DNA from: Solirubrobacter sp963736505
Lineage (GTDB): Bacteria; Actinomycetota; Thermoleophilia; Solirubrobacterales; Solirubrobacteraceae
Direction: 5' to 3'
Assembly (NCBI GenBank): GCA_963736505.1
Contig: CAVTOZ010000008.1
Location: 186,001 to 250,000, forward strand
DNA: 64,000 bases
A program made the translations under genes and the position numbers. The notes under the pieces were generated by a model. It was not told the DNA's origin, did no database searches, and worked only from the letters and a program-made list of their open reading frames with translations. Positions 7,866-16,737 of this stretch are shown in pieces (positions within the stretch are counted from its first letter, which is position 1; each line of letters opens with the position of its first letter).

Positions 7866-7894
7866 GAGCCCGAACAGGGCAGAATGTGTCCGCT

Positions 7895-8818
7895 ATGGCG
7901 AAGGCCGAACGCGTGCTCGCGCTGCTGGAGGCGCTCCAGGACCGCCCTGCCGCGACCGGGCCGGAGCTGGCGGCGCGCCTCGGCGTCGACGTCCGCACGG
8001 TCCGGCGCGACGTGCTGGCGCTGCGCGAGCTCGGCATCCCGGTCGAGGGCCAGCGCGGCGAGGGCGGCGGCTACCGGCTGCGGCCGGGCTACCGGATGCC
8101 GCCGCTGATGTTCACCCCGGCCGAGGCGGCCACGGTCGCGCTCGGGCTGATCGCCGCGCGCCGCGACGGGCTCGACGCCGACGGCGCGCTCGCCAAGGTC
8201 CGCCGCGTGCTGCCGGACGCGGTGCGGCTGCGCGTGGAGGCGCTCGAGCACACGCTGCGCTTCACGGGCGCGCCGTCGGTCTCGCCGCCCTCAGGCGAGC
8301 GGCTGCTGCTGCTCGCCGAGGCCGCCCGCCGCGGCCGCCGCGTGCACGCGCGCTACACGGCCTCCGGCGGCGCCGAGTCCGAGCGCGAGTTCAGCCCGTT
8401 CGGCCTCGTCGCGCACGCCGGCCGCTGGTACGTGCCGGGCTACGACCACGCGCGCGGCGAGCCGCGCGCGCTGCGCGCCGACCGCTTCGGCGCCGTCCGG
8501 CTCGGGGAGCCGGGCGAAGCGCCGCCGCCCGGCTTCGACGCCGCCGCGTTCGTCTCGCGCTCGCTCGCGCGCGTGCCGTGGAGCCACGCGATCGAGTTCG
8601 TGCTGCACACGCCGCCCGAGCTGGCCGCGGAGCGCTTCCCGCCCCACCTCGCCGAGCTCTCCCCGGCCGGCGAGGACACGCTCGTGCGCATGCGCGCGGA
8701 CTCGCTCGACTGGGTCGCGGGCCTGCTCGCCGGCGCCGGCTGCGCGTTCACGATCCGCGCGCCGGAGGCGCTGCGCGCGCATGTCCACGCGCTCGCGGAC
8801 CGGCTCGCCGCCGCCTGA
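7895..8818 (+). CDS. WYL-domain transcriptional regulator (YafY type)
   Basis: A 307-residue regulator. The N-terminal DeoR-like winged helix (about residues 5-60, ATGPELAARLGVDVRTVRRD) precedes a WYL domain with SPFGLVAHAGRWYVPGYD and a WCX-like C-terminal extension. WYL domains sense ligands, often nucleic-acid-derived. The gene is divergent from the DUF1579-like gene, its likeliest local target. The following gene on the other strand begins 1 bp after its stop. Confidence 0.9.
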   Translation: MAKAERVLALLEALQDRPAATGPELAARLGVDVRTVRRDVLALRELGIPVEGQRGEGGGYRLRPGYRMPPLMFTPAEAATVALGLIAARRDGLDADGALAKVRRVLPDAVRLRVEALEHTLRFTGAPSVSPPSGERLLLLAEAARRGRRVHARYTASGGAESEREFSPFGLVAHAGRWYVPGYDHARGEPRALRADRFGAVRLGEPGEAPPPGFDAAAFVSRSLARVPWSHAIEFVLHTPPELAAERFPPHLAELSPAGEDTLVRMRADSLDWVAGLLAGAGCAFTIRAPEALRAHVHALADRLAAA

Positions 8819-9238
8819 CTAGCGCGATACGTACACGTCGCCTCCGAGCCCGAGGCGGCGTGCCTGGTCGATGTCGACGATCTCCCGCCCGAACGGCGTG
8901 AGCGAGACCGGGATCAGCTTGAAGTTCGCCAGCCCCAGCGGGATGCCGACGATCGTGATGCACATCGCCACGCCGGTGACGACGTGCCCGAGCGCGAGCC
9001 ACCAGCCCGCCAGCACGAGCCAGATCACGTTCGCGATCAGCGACCCGGCACCCGCGCCAGGCCGGCGGACGAGCGTCCGCCCGAACGGCCACAGGCAGAA
9101 CAACGCGATCCGCGCGGACGCGATCCCGAACGGGATCGTGATGATGAGGACGAACATCACCAGCGCCACCAGCGCGTAGCCGAGCGCGAGCCACAGCCCG
9201 CCGAACACCAGCCAGATCACGTTCAGGAGCAGGCGCAT
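8819..9238 (-). CDS. YccF-family inner membrane protein
   Basis: A 139-residue protein made of two tandem YccF domains, each starting with NVIWLV(F/L)(G/A)G(L/W)WLALG and each with two hydrophobic helices. The repeats carry the conserved IP(F/L)G motif (TIPFGIAS and GIPLGLAN). YccF proteins are predicted inner membrane proteins of unknown function. The ATG is preceded by TACGTT with a 6-nt spacer, so translation is probably leaderless. The gene is divergent from a secreted hypothetical protein. Confidence 0.85.
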   Translation of the reverse strand: MRLLLNVIWLVFGGLWLALGYALVALVMFVLIITIPFGIASARIALFCLWPFGRTLVRRPGAGAGSLIANVIWLVLAGWWLALGHVVTGVAMCITIVGIPLGLANFKLIPVSLTPFGREIVDIDQARRLGLGGDVYVSR

Positions 9239-9244
9239 GCCCCG

Positions 9245-9250
9245 AACGTA
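9245..9250 (-). promoter_or_regulatory. -10-like TACGTT of the YccF gene
   Basis: TACGTT on the minus strand is followed by 6 nt and the start codon at 9238. Confidence 0.4.
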
Positions 9251-9277
9251 CTCTCCGGCGCGCTCCGGGGCCTTGCC

Positions 9278-9283
9278 TATGAT
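9278..9283 (+). promoter_or_regulatory. -10-like TATGAT of the secreted hypothetical gene
   Basis: TATGAT is followed by CGCCCG and the ATG at 9290, giving a leaderless geometry. Confidence 0.5.
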
Positions 9284-9289
9284 CGCCCG

Positions 9290-9856
9290 ATGCTCGCCGC
9301 GCTGCTCGCCTCGACCGCGATGGTTGCCGCCGGCCCGCTCACGATCGAGGTCCCGGACTCGGGGCAGATCGTGCGGGTGGGCGGGTTCCACCCGCGCCAG
9401 AACCTCGGCAGGACCCACTTCCCCGGCGGCGTGGCGCCGATCCGGCGCAACGCGATCAAGGCGTTCGGCAAGCCCGACCGCAAGGACCGCAACGGCTGCG
9501 CGAACAAGTGGGCCGCGCTGAAGCTGCGGCTGATCACGGCGGACTTCTCCGGCGGCGCCCCGTGCCGGGCGACGACGCCGATCCAGCAGCTCGAGGTCTC
9601 CTCGCGGAGCCACTGGATCACCGAGCGCGGGCTCCAGGTCGGCGACTCGCTCGACAAGGTCCGCCGGCTCTACCCCGAGCTCAAGCGCTACAGCGACCTG
9701 TACGGCAAGAACGCGGCCTGGCGCTACGACTGGGCGCTCGTGCTCGAGCCGTCCGACGTCGCCGGGCCGCCGAACGTGATCGACCGGCTCTCCGCCGTGA
9801 TCCGCGGGCGCAAGGTCAAGCTGCTCCGCGTCTCCCCGTACGGCGCGGGCGACTAG
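9290..9856 (+). CDS. Secreted hypothetical protein
   Basis: A 188-residue protein with a short hydrophobic N-terminus (LAALLASTAMVAAGPL), compatible with a signal peptide cleaved near residue 16. The mature part has two Cys (NGCANKWAAL and GGAPCRATT) that could form a disulfide, and a repeated theme of a residue-position-dependent start (GVAPIRRNAIKAFGKPD, then ERGLQVGDSLDKVRRLYPELK). This resembles small two-lobed beta proteins in which a GL-x-x-GDS-x-x-x-V-x-x-x-YP motif recurs. I do not recognise a named family. Probably exported; function unknown. Confidence 0.6.
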   Translation: MLAALLASTAMVAAGPLTIEVPDSGQIVRVGGFHPRQNLGRTHFPGGVAPIRRNAIKAFGKPDRKDRNGCANKWAALKLRLITADFSGGAPCRATTPIQQLEVSSRSHWITERGLQVGDSLDKVRRLYPELKRYSDLYGKNAAWRYDWALVLEPSDVAGPPNVIDRLSAVIRGRKVKLLRVSPYGAGD

Positions 9857-9893
9857 CCCGGGCCGCGCGCCGCGCGCCGCGGGCTGGGTTCGG

Positions 9894-10113
9894 AACTGCG
9901 CTGGTAAGGAGGCAGGTCCGTTTCGGGACCGGGCCCGACCCGCGGCACGATCGACCATTCGCACGCCCGTTCCGAGCGCAAACGACCACGATCGCCCTCG
10001 GTCACCGGGGGGTGACCTACGAAAGCGTCCTGTGAGGACGGAAATGTCACCCACCCCCCTTCCGCGCGATGTTCGCCGCGCGAAAACGGACCCTCCCCTT
10101 TACCAGCGCAGTT
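9894..10113. repeat. 220-bp structured element with 32-bp inverted terminal repeats
   Basis: Inverted repeats at 9894-9925 and 10081-10113 match at about 28 of 32 positions and begin AACTGCGCTGGTAA. Between them, GGTGAC at 10011-10016 can pair with GTCACC at 10001-10006 or with GTCACC at 10046-10051, and the second pairing would enclose a perfect hairpin CGTCCT-gtg-AGGACG (10026-10040). The element fills the 270-bp gap between convergent genes. The 16-bp core AACTGCGCTGGTAAGG recurs exactly at 61336-61351. A mobile-element relic or a structured small RNA both fit. Confidence 0.6.
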
Positions 10114-10126
10114 GGCCGGTCCGGCG

Positions 10127-10873
10127 CTACAGCCCGACGCACAAAGGGATCTCGGCGCGCAATGTCGTGCCGAAGCCGAGCGGCGAGTCGACGTGGAGCG
10201 TGCCGCCGAGCACGGCGAGGCGCTCTCGAGCCGCCCCGCAGGCGCCGTCCGCGCCGCCGATGCCGTCGTCGGCGATCGTGACCTCGAGGATGCCGTCGGC
10301 GACCGTGACGAACACGGTCGCGGCGTCGGCCCGGGCGTACTTGGCGACGTTCGTCAGCGCCTCGCAGACGAGGTAGTACGCCGCGACCCCGACCGGGGCG
10401 GGCAGGGTCCGTGCGACGTCGTAGACGAGCCGGACGGGCACCGTCGCGCGCGTGCAGGTCGCCTGCAGCGCCGCCTCGAGGCCGTAGTCGCTCAGCACGG
10501 AAGGGTGCAGGCCGTGCGCGAGGTCGCGCAGCTCGGCCAGCGACGCCCGCAGCTCCGACTGCGCGCCGGCCAGCAGGTCGGCCTCCTCGGAGCCCGCCGG
10601 CAGCCGCAGCGCGAGCCGGCTCAGCTGCACCGAGAGCGAGACGAGCCGCTGCTGCGCGCCGTCGTGGAGGTCGCGCTCGAGCCGCCGGCGCTCCTCGCCG
10701 TGCAGCCGCGCCGCCTCCAGCGCCAGCGACGCCTCCGGCGCGGGCTGGATCGAGCGCTGGAAGCGCCGGCCGCAGAACGGCAGCGCCGAGCCGAGCTCGT
10801 CGAGCGCGATCGCCGCCTGGGTGGCCCCTTCGTTCCTCACACCCATAAGACTGGCGCGAGGTACGGAACTCAT
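10127..10873 (-). CDS. Sensor histidine kinase (HisKA_3, NarL/LiaS type)
   Basis: About 248 residues, cytoplasmic, with no membrane segment or obvious sensor. The dimerisation/phosphoacceptor helix reads ERRRLERDLHDGAQQRL, with the phosphorylated His near residue 70. The ATPase domain has the N box (EALTNVAKYARA) and G1 box (IADDGIGG). Such kinases normally pair with NarL-type regulators, and none is encoded in the window. It lies 10 bp downstream of the diguanylate cyclase and is probably co-transcribed. The start is uncertain: ATG 10873 fits the operon spacing, while ATG 10846 would shorten it by nine residues. Confidence 0.85.
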   Translation of the reverse strand: MSSVPRASLMGVRNEGATQAAIALDELGSALPFCGRRFQRSIQPAPEASLALEAARLHGEERRRLERDLHDGAQQRLVSLSVQLSRLALRLPAGSEEADLLAGAQSELRASLAELRDLAHGLHPSVLSDYGLEAALQATCTRATVPVRLVYDVARTLPAPVGVAAYYLVCEALTNVAKYARADAATVFVTVADGILEVTIADDGIGGADGACGAARERLAVLGGTLHVDSPLGFGTTLRAEIPLCVGL

Positions 10874-10883
10874 CGATAGCGAT

Positions 10884-13556
10884 TCAAGTCGCAGTGATCG
10901 CGCGGGCGCGACCGGCGCCCTTGGCCGCGTACAGCGCCGCGTCGGCGCGGGCGAGCAGCGCCTCGGCCGACTCCTGCCCGTCCCAGACCGCGATCCCCGC
11001 CGACGCCGTCTGCCCGAGCGGGACGACCTCCAGCAACCGCTCGACGACGATCCGCGCGGCCTCGTGGTCGGAGTGCGGGAGCAGCACGGCGAACTCCTCG
11101 CCGCCATAGCGCGCGAGCGTGTCCGTCGCGCGCAGGATCGGGCGCCAGGCGGCCGCGGACGCGGACAGCAGCCGGTCGCCGGCCTGATGCCCGTGATGGT
11201 CGTTGAACGCCTTGAAGCGGTCGACGTCGACCATCGCCAGGCACAGCTCGCCGCCGTGACGGCGGGCGCGGGCGAGCTCGCGCACGAGGTCCTCGTCCCA
11301 CACGCGCCGGTTCGGCAGCCCCGTGAGCGGGTCGGTGCGCGCCGTCGCCTTCAGGCTGCCGAGCAGCGCCGTGCGGTGGATCGTGACCGCCGCCTCGGCG
11401 GCCAGCAGCCGCAGCAGCTCGGCCTCGCGCGCCGGCAGCACCGGCCGGGCCTCCTGCCAGCCGACCGCGAGCACGCCGGAGACGCGCCCGTCGCCGCCGA
11501 CCGGCACCCACGCGCTCGAGCCGGCGTCGGTGATCCGGCGCCAGCGCGTCGAGATGCGCTCGTCGACGGAGAGATCCGGGACGAACGCGAGGTCGCCGCC
11601 GGCGAACACCTCGGCGGTGACCGTCGAGGTGTCGAGCGACAGCTTCATCCCGTGCACGGCCGCGCCGTCGGCGGCCGTCACCTCGAGCTGGCCGCCGGCC
11701 GCTGACGGCTCCCACAGCACGACGCACGACGCGCCGGTGACCTCGCGGACGGCGTGCACGAGGGTGGCGCGCGCCGCGTACATGTCGTTCTGGGACGCCA
11801 GCGCGTGCGCGACGCGGGAGATCGTCGTCAGGTCGGCGGCCTGCTCGGCGGCGCGGCGCTCGGCGTCGCGCCGGTGCATGAACTGGCCGATGTGGGCGCC
11901 GATCGTCGCGAACGGCCGCACGAGCCCGGGCTCCGGGTCGCGCCGCGTGCGCGAGAACAGCTGCACCACGCCGACGGGGACGTCATCGGCGCGCAGCGGC
12001 AGCGCGACGCCCGAGACGAGCCCGACGACCGACGCCTCGCGCGGCCGCGCGAAGCCCGGGTCAGAGAGCAGATCGGCGCGCCACAGCGGCTCGCGCGACA
12101 TCCACGCCTGGCCGGGGAGCCCGTCGCCGACCTCGAACGTGAGCACGTCGCCGGCGGCCGTGAAGGCGCCGACGTCGACGTCCGGCGCGGTCCACAGCGC
12201 GGTGCGGTGCAGGCACTCGTCGGCGTCCATCTGCCACAGCTCGGCGGTGTCCCACTCGAGGTCGCGACACAGCGCCTCCAGCAGCTCGGGCGCGGCCGCG
12301 TCGAGGCTGTGGGCGCCGGCCAGCAGGCGCACGACGGCCTGCTCGGCGGCGGCGTGCTGGCGCGCGCGCTGCTCGTCGGTGATGTCGCGCATCACGCCCA
12401 CGAAGCCGGTCGGCAGCCCGTTCCAGCCCGCGATCGTGGAGACGCGCACGTCGACCCAGCGCACGGCGCCGGAGCGGGTGATGAAGCGGTGCGACAGCCG
12501 CGCCGTGGGCTGCTCGCCGCGCAGCAGCGGCTCGAACACGCGGTAGTGGCGCGAGCGGTCGGCCGGATGCACGAACTCCGCCGCGGGACGGCCGAGCGAC
12601 TCCGCGACCTCGAACCCGGTGGCGTCCGTCCACGACGAGTTCAGGAACGTCCAGCGGCCGCGCTCGTCGGTCTCGAACACGCAGTCGGTCATGCTCTCGA
12701 CGACGCGCCGGTGGCGCTCCTCGCTGACGCGCAGCAGCTCCTCGGTCTCGCGCCGGCCGGTCAGGTCGGCGGCCGCGATCACGGCGCCCAGCAGGCGCCC
12801 GTCGGCCGCCGTCACCGGCCCGCCGCTGCACAGCAGCGCGACACGCCCGTCCGGGCCGTCCACGAGCATCTCCACGCCCTCGATGCGCTCGCCGCGCAGG
12901 GCGCGCAGCAGCGGCGCCTCGTGCGGCCCCATCGGCGAGCCGTCCGGGTGCATGAGGCCGAACGTGCCCGCCCACTCGAGCGGATGCATCTCCTCGATGC
13001 CGAGGACGTCGTCGCCGAACTTCAGCAGCCGCCCGTCGGCATCGCAGGCGAACACGCGGTCCGACAGCTGCCCGAGCAGCGACGAGAGGAAGCCGCGCTG
13101 CTCGTCGAGCTCGCGGGCCGCCTCGACCTTCGCCGTGATGTCGCGGACGATGCAGATCGCGTGCGTGATGCCGCGGCCGGGCTCCTCGAGCGGCCCGAAC
13201 AGCAGCGAGAACCGCGCGTCGCCGCGGATGCCCGCCCAGTTCACCTGGCTGCGGCCGCCCGCGAGCGCCGCCTCGACCGGTGTGGCGAACTCGGCCGCGC
13301 GTTCGGGCGGGAAGATCTCGGTGAGGTGCTTGCCGACGAGCTCGTCGCGGCGCCAGCCGTGGGCCTCGATCGCGCTGCCCTCGAGCAGCTGGAAGCGCAG
13401 GTCGCGGTCGATCAGCAGCATCGTCAGCTCGGGCGCGGCCTGCACGAGCGTGCGGTGCAGGCGCTCGGACGTCCGCAGCGCGTTGACGCGCCGCAGCAGC
13501 AGCAGGACGAACAGCGCCGCGACGACTGCGACGGCGGCGAGCAGGACGGCGAGCAT
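10884..13556 (-). CDS. Membrane-anchored PAS/GAF diguanylate cyclase
   Basis: An 890-residue protein with one N-terminal membrane helix (about residues 2-22), three PAS domains (about 30-145, 155-270, 280-395), two GAF domains (about 405-560 and 575-725) and a C-terminal GGDEF domain (about 740-890). The active site is intact as GGEEF (818-822), and an inhibitory I-site RATD (809-812) sits five residues upstream as required, so it should make c-di-GMP with product feedback. The start overlaps the stop of the hybrid kinase (TGATG), indicating coupling and a shared signalling role. Confidence 0.93.
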   Translation of the reverse strand: MLAVLLAAVAVVAALFVLLLLRRVNALRTSERLHRTLVQAAPELTMLLIDRDLRFQLLEGSAIEAHGWRRDELVGKHLTEIFPPERAAEFATPVEAALAGGRSQVNWAGIRGDARFSLLFGPLEEPGRGITHAICIVRDITAKVEAARELDEQRGFLSSLLGQLSDRVFACDADGRLLKFGDDVLGIEEMHPLEWAGTFGLMHPDGSPMGPHEAPLLRALRGERIEGVEMLVDGPDGRVALLCSGGPVTAADGRLLGAVIAAADLTGRRETEELLRVSEERHRRVVESMTDCVFETDERGRWTFLNSSWTDATGFEVAESLGRPAAEFVHPADRSRHYRVFEPLLRGEQPTARLSHRFITRSGAVRWVDVRVSTIAGWNGLPTGFVGVMRDITDEQRARQHAAAEQAVVRLLAGAHSLDAAAPELLEALCRDLEWDTAELWQMDADECLHRTALWTAPDVDVGAFTAAGDVLTFEVGDGLPGQAWMSREPLWRADLLSDPGFARPREASVVGLVSGVALPLRADDVPVGVVQLFSRTRRDPEPGLVRPFATIGAHIGQFMHRRDAERRAAEQAADLTTISRVAHALASQNDMYAARATLVHAVREVTGASCVVLWEPSAAGGQLEVTAADGAAVHGMKLSLDTSTVTAEVFAGGDLAFVPDLSVDERISTRWRRITDAGSSAWVPVGGDGRVSGVLAVGWQEARPVLPAREAELLRLLAAEAAVTIHRTALLGSLKATARTDPLTGLPNRRVWDEDLVRELARARRHGGELCLAMVDVDRFKAFNDHHGHQAGDRLLSASAAAWRPILRATDTLARYGGEEFAVLLPHSDHEAARIVVERLLEVVPLGQTASAGIAVWDGQESAEALLARADAALYAAKGAGRARAITAT

Positions 13557-16500
13557 CAGCCGACCGCCGGGATCAGCGCGGCGCGCAGGGCGTCGCAGGT
13601 GGCCTCGTAGGCCACCTCGAGGTCGGTGAGCTGGTCCGGCGCGGCGGCCGCGGCGTGCTCGAGCCGCGCGGCCTGGGCCGCCATGCCGCTCGCCCCGATG
13701 TTCTGGCAGCTGCCCTTGAGCTTGTGCGCGGCGCGCTTGACCGCGTCGCCGTCGCCGCTCTCGGCGCCGTCGCGCAGCTCGCGCAGCAGCGGCGGCGTGC
13801 TGTCGACGAACAGATCGACCAGCTGCTCCACGATCTCCGGGTAGTCGTCGCGGAACACGCGCAGGCGCGCCTCGTCGACGAGCGCCGCCGACGGGTCCGG
13901 CGCGGCGGCGGCAGGCGCCGCGGCGGCGGGCGCGGCGCCGAGCCAGCGCTCGAGCACGGCGTCGAGCTCCTCGGGCCGCAGCGGCTTGGACAGGTAGTCG
14001 TCCATTCCCGCGGCGATGCAGCGCTCGCGGTCGCCCTTCATCGCGTGCGCGGTCATCGCGACGACGGCCAGGCGCTTGACGGAGCCCGCCTCGCCCGAGC
14101 GCAGCGCGGCGGTCGCCTCGTAGCCGTCCATCTCCGGCATCTGGCAGTCCATGAACACCAGGGCGTACGGCCGCGAGGCGATCATCGACAGGCCCTCGCG
14201 GCCGTTGGCCGCGCAGTCGACGGCGAAGCCGCGCTTGTCCAGCATCGCCTCGATCACGCGCTGGTTGACCGCGTTGTCCTCGACGACCAGGATCGAGTGC
14301 GTGCCCGTGGGCGCCGCGGACGCCGCGCGCGGGTCGCCGGCGGGGCCGGACGGCGCGAGCGTGCCCATCGCGTCGGCGACGGTCTCCAGCAGGCGCGCGC
14401 GGCGCACCGGCTTGGTCAGGTAGTGGTGCACGCCGGCCTCGCGCGCGGCAAGCCGGCGGTCGACCGTCGAGGTGAGCATGATCAGCCGGGCGGCGCGCAG
14501 CGACGGCGCCATCGAGATCGCCCGCGCGAGCTCGATCCCGTCCATGCCCGGCATCTGCCCGTCGAGGATGACGACCTCGAAGGGCTCGCCCGCGCGCGCC
14601 GCGGAGTGCATGACCTGCAGCGCCTCGGAGCCCGACGCGACCGTCTCGCAGCGCACGTCGCGCGCGTGCAGGTAGGCCTCGACGATCGCGCGGTTGGTCG
14701 CGTTGTCGTCGACGATCAGGACGTGCAGGGCGCTCGGCAGCGAGTGGCGCGTGCGGCGCGCGGCGCGCGGCGAGGACGGCGTCCCGAGCCGGGCGCTGAA
14801 ATGGAACGTGCTGCCGACGCCGGGCTCGGACTGGCAGCCGATCTCGCCGTCCATCAGCTCCACGAGCTGGCGCGAGATCGTCAGGCCGAGCCCGGTGCCG
14901 CCGTAGCGGCGCGTCGTCGACGTGTCCGCCTGCGAGAAGGACTCGAACAGCCGCGGCTGCGCGGCGGCCGGGATGCCGATGCCGGTGTCGATCACGTCGA
15001 AGCGCACGAGCTCGGAGCCGCTGCCGCGCTGCTGGACGCGCACGCGCACGGCCACCTCGCCGCGCTCGGTGAACTTGACGGCGTTGGAGAGCAGGTTGGT
15101 CAGCACCTGGCGCAGGCGCCCGCGATCGCCGCTGACGGCGGAGGGCACGTCGTCGTCGATCCAGGCCATCAGCTCCAGGCCCTTGCCGTGCGCCTGCGGC
15201 GCGAGCATCTCGCACACGTCCTCGACGGCCTCGCGCAGGTCGAAGTCGTGCCGGTCGAGCTCGAGCTTGCCGGCCTCGATCTTGGAGAAGTCGAGGATGT
15301 CGTTGATGACGGTCAGCAGCGCCTCGCCCGACCGCGCCGCGGTCTGCGCGTGCTCGCGCTGCTCGGGCGTCAGCTCGCTCTCCAGCAGCAGCTCCGTCAT
15401 CCCGATCACGCCGTTGAGCGGCGTGCGGATCTCATGGCTCATGTTGGCCAGGAACTCCGACTTCGAGCGCGACGCCTCGACGGCGTCCGACAGCGCACGC
15501 TTGCGCTCGGTGCTGTCGGTGCCCATCGTGGCGGTCCCGTAGACCGTGCCGTCCGCGCGCTTGAGCGGGAACTTGACGATGTGGTAGCTGCGCTCGCCCG
15601 CCTCGCGCTCGAACTCCTTGACCTGGCCGGTGCGCAGCACCTCGACGTCGGTCACGCGGTTGGCGGCGGCGACCGCCTCGGAGAAGAGCTCCTCGTCGGT
15701 CCTACCGATCACGTCGGCCTCGGTCGCAGCCATCAGCCGCAGGATCTCGGCGTTGGCCAGCAGGTAGCGGCCGTCGCGGTCCTTGACCGAGATCGACGTC
15801 GTCGTGTGGTCGAGGATGCCCTGCAGGCGGTCGGTCTGGACGCGCAGGTCCTCGTCGCGGGCGGCGAGCGCGTCGGCCATCGCGTTGAACGAAGAGCCGA
15901 GCAGGCGGATCTCGCCGCGGCCGGTCTCCGGGACGCGCGCGTCGAGCCGGCCGGCGGCCAGGCGCCCGGCGGCGCCGGCCACGCGCCGCACGGGCACGAG
16001 GATCAGGCGATGCACGCCGAACATCAGCGCGATCAGCAGTGCCGCGGAGATCAGCGCGCCGGCGGCGGCGATCCACACGATCCGATGCCGCAGCGCCCGC
16101 GAGTGCGCGCGCCGGTTGTCGGCGATCCGCTGCTGCGTCGCGTTGAGCGCGGCGAAGTCCGCGCGGATCGCGTCGAGCCGGCGCTTGCCCTCGCTCGTCG
16201 CCTGCAGCAGGGCGGTGCCGCCGGGGTTGGAGATATGCAGCAGCGGCTCGGTGTAGTCGCTCACGTACGCGCGCAGCGCGTCGCGCAGCGCGATCACCCG
16301 CGGGCGCTGCGCGGGCTCGCTGAGCTCCAGCAGCGCGTCGACGTGCGCGGCGATCGCGCCGCGGCCTCGCTCGTAGGGCTCCAGGTACGACTGGTCGCGC
16401 GTGATCAGGAAGCCGCGCACGCCGGTCTCGAGGTCGACCGAGATCCGCTCCAGCTGCGATGCCTGCTGCTGCACCTGCGTCGCGCGGCGGCTGGACTTGG

Positions 16501-16648
16501 CGGTCGCGTCGAGCGAGCGGCTCGTGACCACGAGCAGCGCGAACATGCCCGCGACCACGGCCAGCACGGCGCCGAGGGCGGCCATGGTCGGGAACGTCAA
16601 GCTACGCGGCTGAGCGCGCACGGTGGCTGATGTACCCCGACTGAACAT
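13556..16648 (-). CDS. CHASE3 hybrid histidine kinase with two receivers and Hpt
   Basis: A 1030-residue multistep phosphorelay protein: membrane helix (about 22-42), CHASE3 periplasmic sensor (about 45-185), second helix (190-212), HAMP (213-265), PAS (270-385), HisKA with His405 in MSHEIRTPLNG, HATPase (505-620, N box NLLSNAVKF, G boxes DTGIGI and GGTGLGL), receiver 1 (Asp696), receiver 2 (Asp834) and a C-terminal Hpt with His975 in AAHKLKGS. All phosphorelay residues are present, so it could pass phosphate to a separate regulator. The best candidate is the divergent REC-GGDEF-REC protein 89 bp away. Confidence 0.95.
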   Translation of the reverse strand: MFSRGTSATVRAQPRSLTFPTMAALGAVLAVVAGMFALLVVTSRSLDATAKSSRRATQVQQQASQLERISVDLETGVRGFLITRDQSYLEPYERGRGAIAAHVDALLELSEPAQRPRVIALRDALRAYVSDYTEPLLHISNPGGTALLQATSEGKRRLDAIRADFAALNATQQRIADNRRAHSRALRHRIVWIAAAGALISAALLIALMFGVHRLILVPVRRVAGAAGRLAAGRLDARVPETGRGEIRLLGSSFNAMADALAARDEDLRVQTDRLQGILDHTTTSISVKDRDGRYLLANAEILRLMAATEADVIGRTDEELFSEAVAAANRVTDVEVLRTGQVKEFEREAGERSYHIVKFPLKRADGTVYGTATMGTDSTERKRALSDAVEASRSKSEFLANMSHEIRTPLNGVIGMTELLLESELTPEQREHAQTAARSGEALLTVINDILDFSKIEAGKLELDRHDFDLREAVEDVCEMLAPQAHGKGLELMAWIDDDVPSAVSGDRGRLRQVLTNLLSNAVKFTERGEVAVRVRVQQRGSGSELVRFDVIDTGIGIPAAAQPRLFESFSQADTSTTRRYGGTGLGLTISRQLVELMDGEIGCQSEPGVGSTFHFSARLGTPSSPRAARRTRHSLPSALHVLIVDDNATNRAIVEAYLHARDVRCETVASGSEALQVMHSAARAGEPFEVVILDGQMPGMDGIELARAISMAPSLRAARLIMLTSTVDRRLAAREAGVHHYLTKPVRRARLLETVADAMGTLAPSGPAGDPRAASAAPTGTHSILVVEDNAVNQRVIEAMLDKRGFAVDCAANGREGLSMIASRPYALVFMDCQMPEMDGYEATAALRSGEAGSVKRLAVVAMTAHAMKGDRERCIAAGMDDYLSKPLRPEELDAVLERWLGAAPAAAAPAAAAPDPSAALVDEARLRVFRDDYPEIVEQLVDLFVDSTPPLLRELRDGAESGDGDAVKRAAHKLKGSCQNIGASGMAAQAARLEHAAAAAPDQLTDLEVAYEATCDALRAALIPAVG

Positions 16649-16737
16649 AGGTCTTTGAAGGACATCGGCTGAAACGTGCGCGGGTTGACATGATGGCGCC
16701 CATCGCCTGGTCAGCGATGCAACGCACCCGAGCCCTT

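Noticed and set aside
10884..15215. Apparent 1443-codon minus-strand gene spanning the diguanylate cyclase and half of the hybrid kinase
   Set aside because: The upstream half is an Arg/Ala-rich shadow of the hybrid kinase frame; the real protein starts at ATG 13556 where the kinase stop overlaps.
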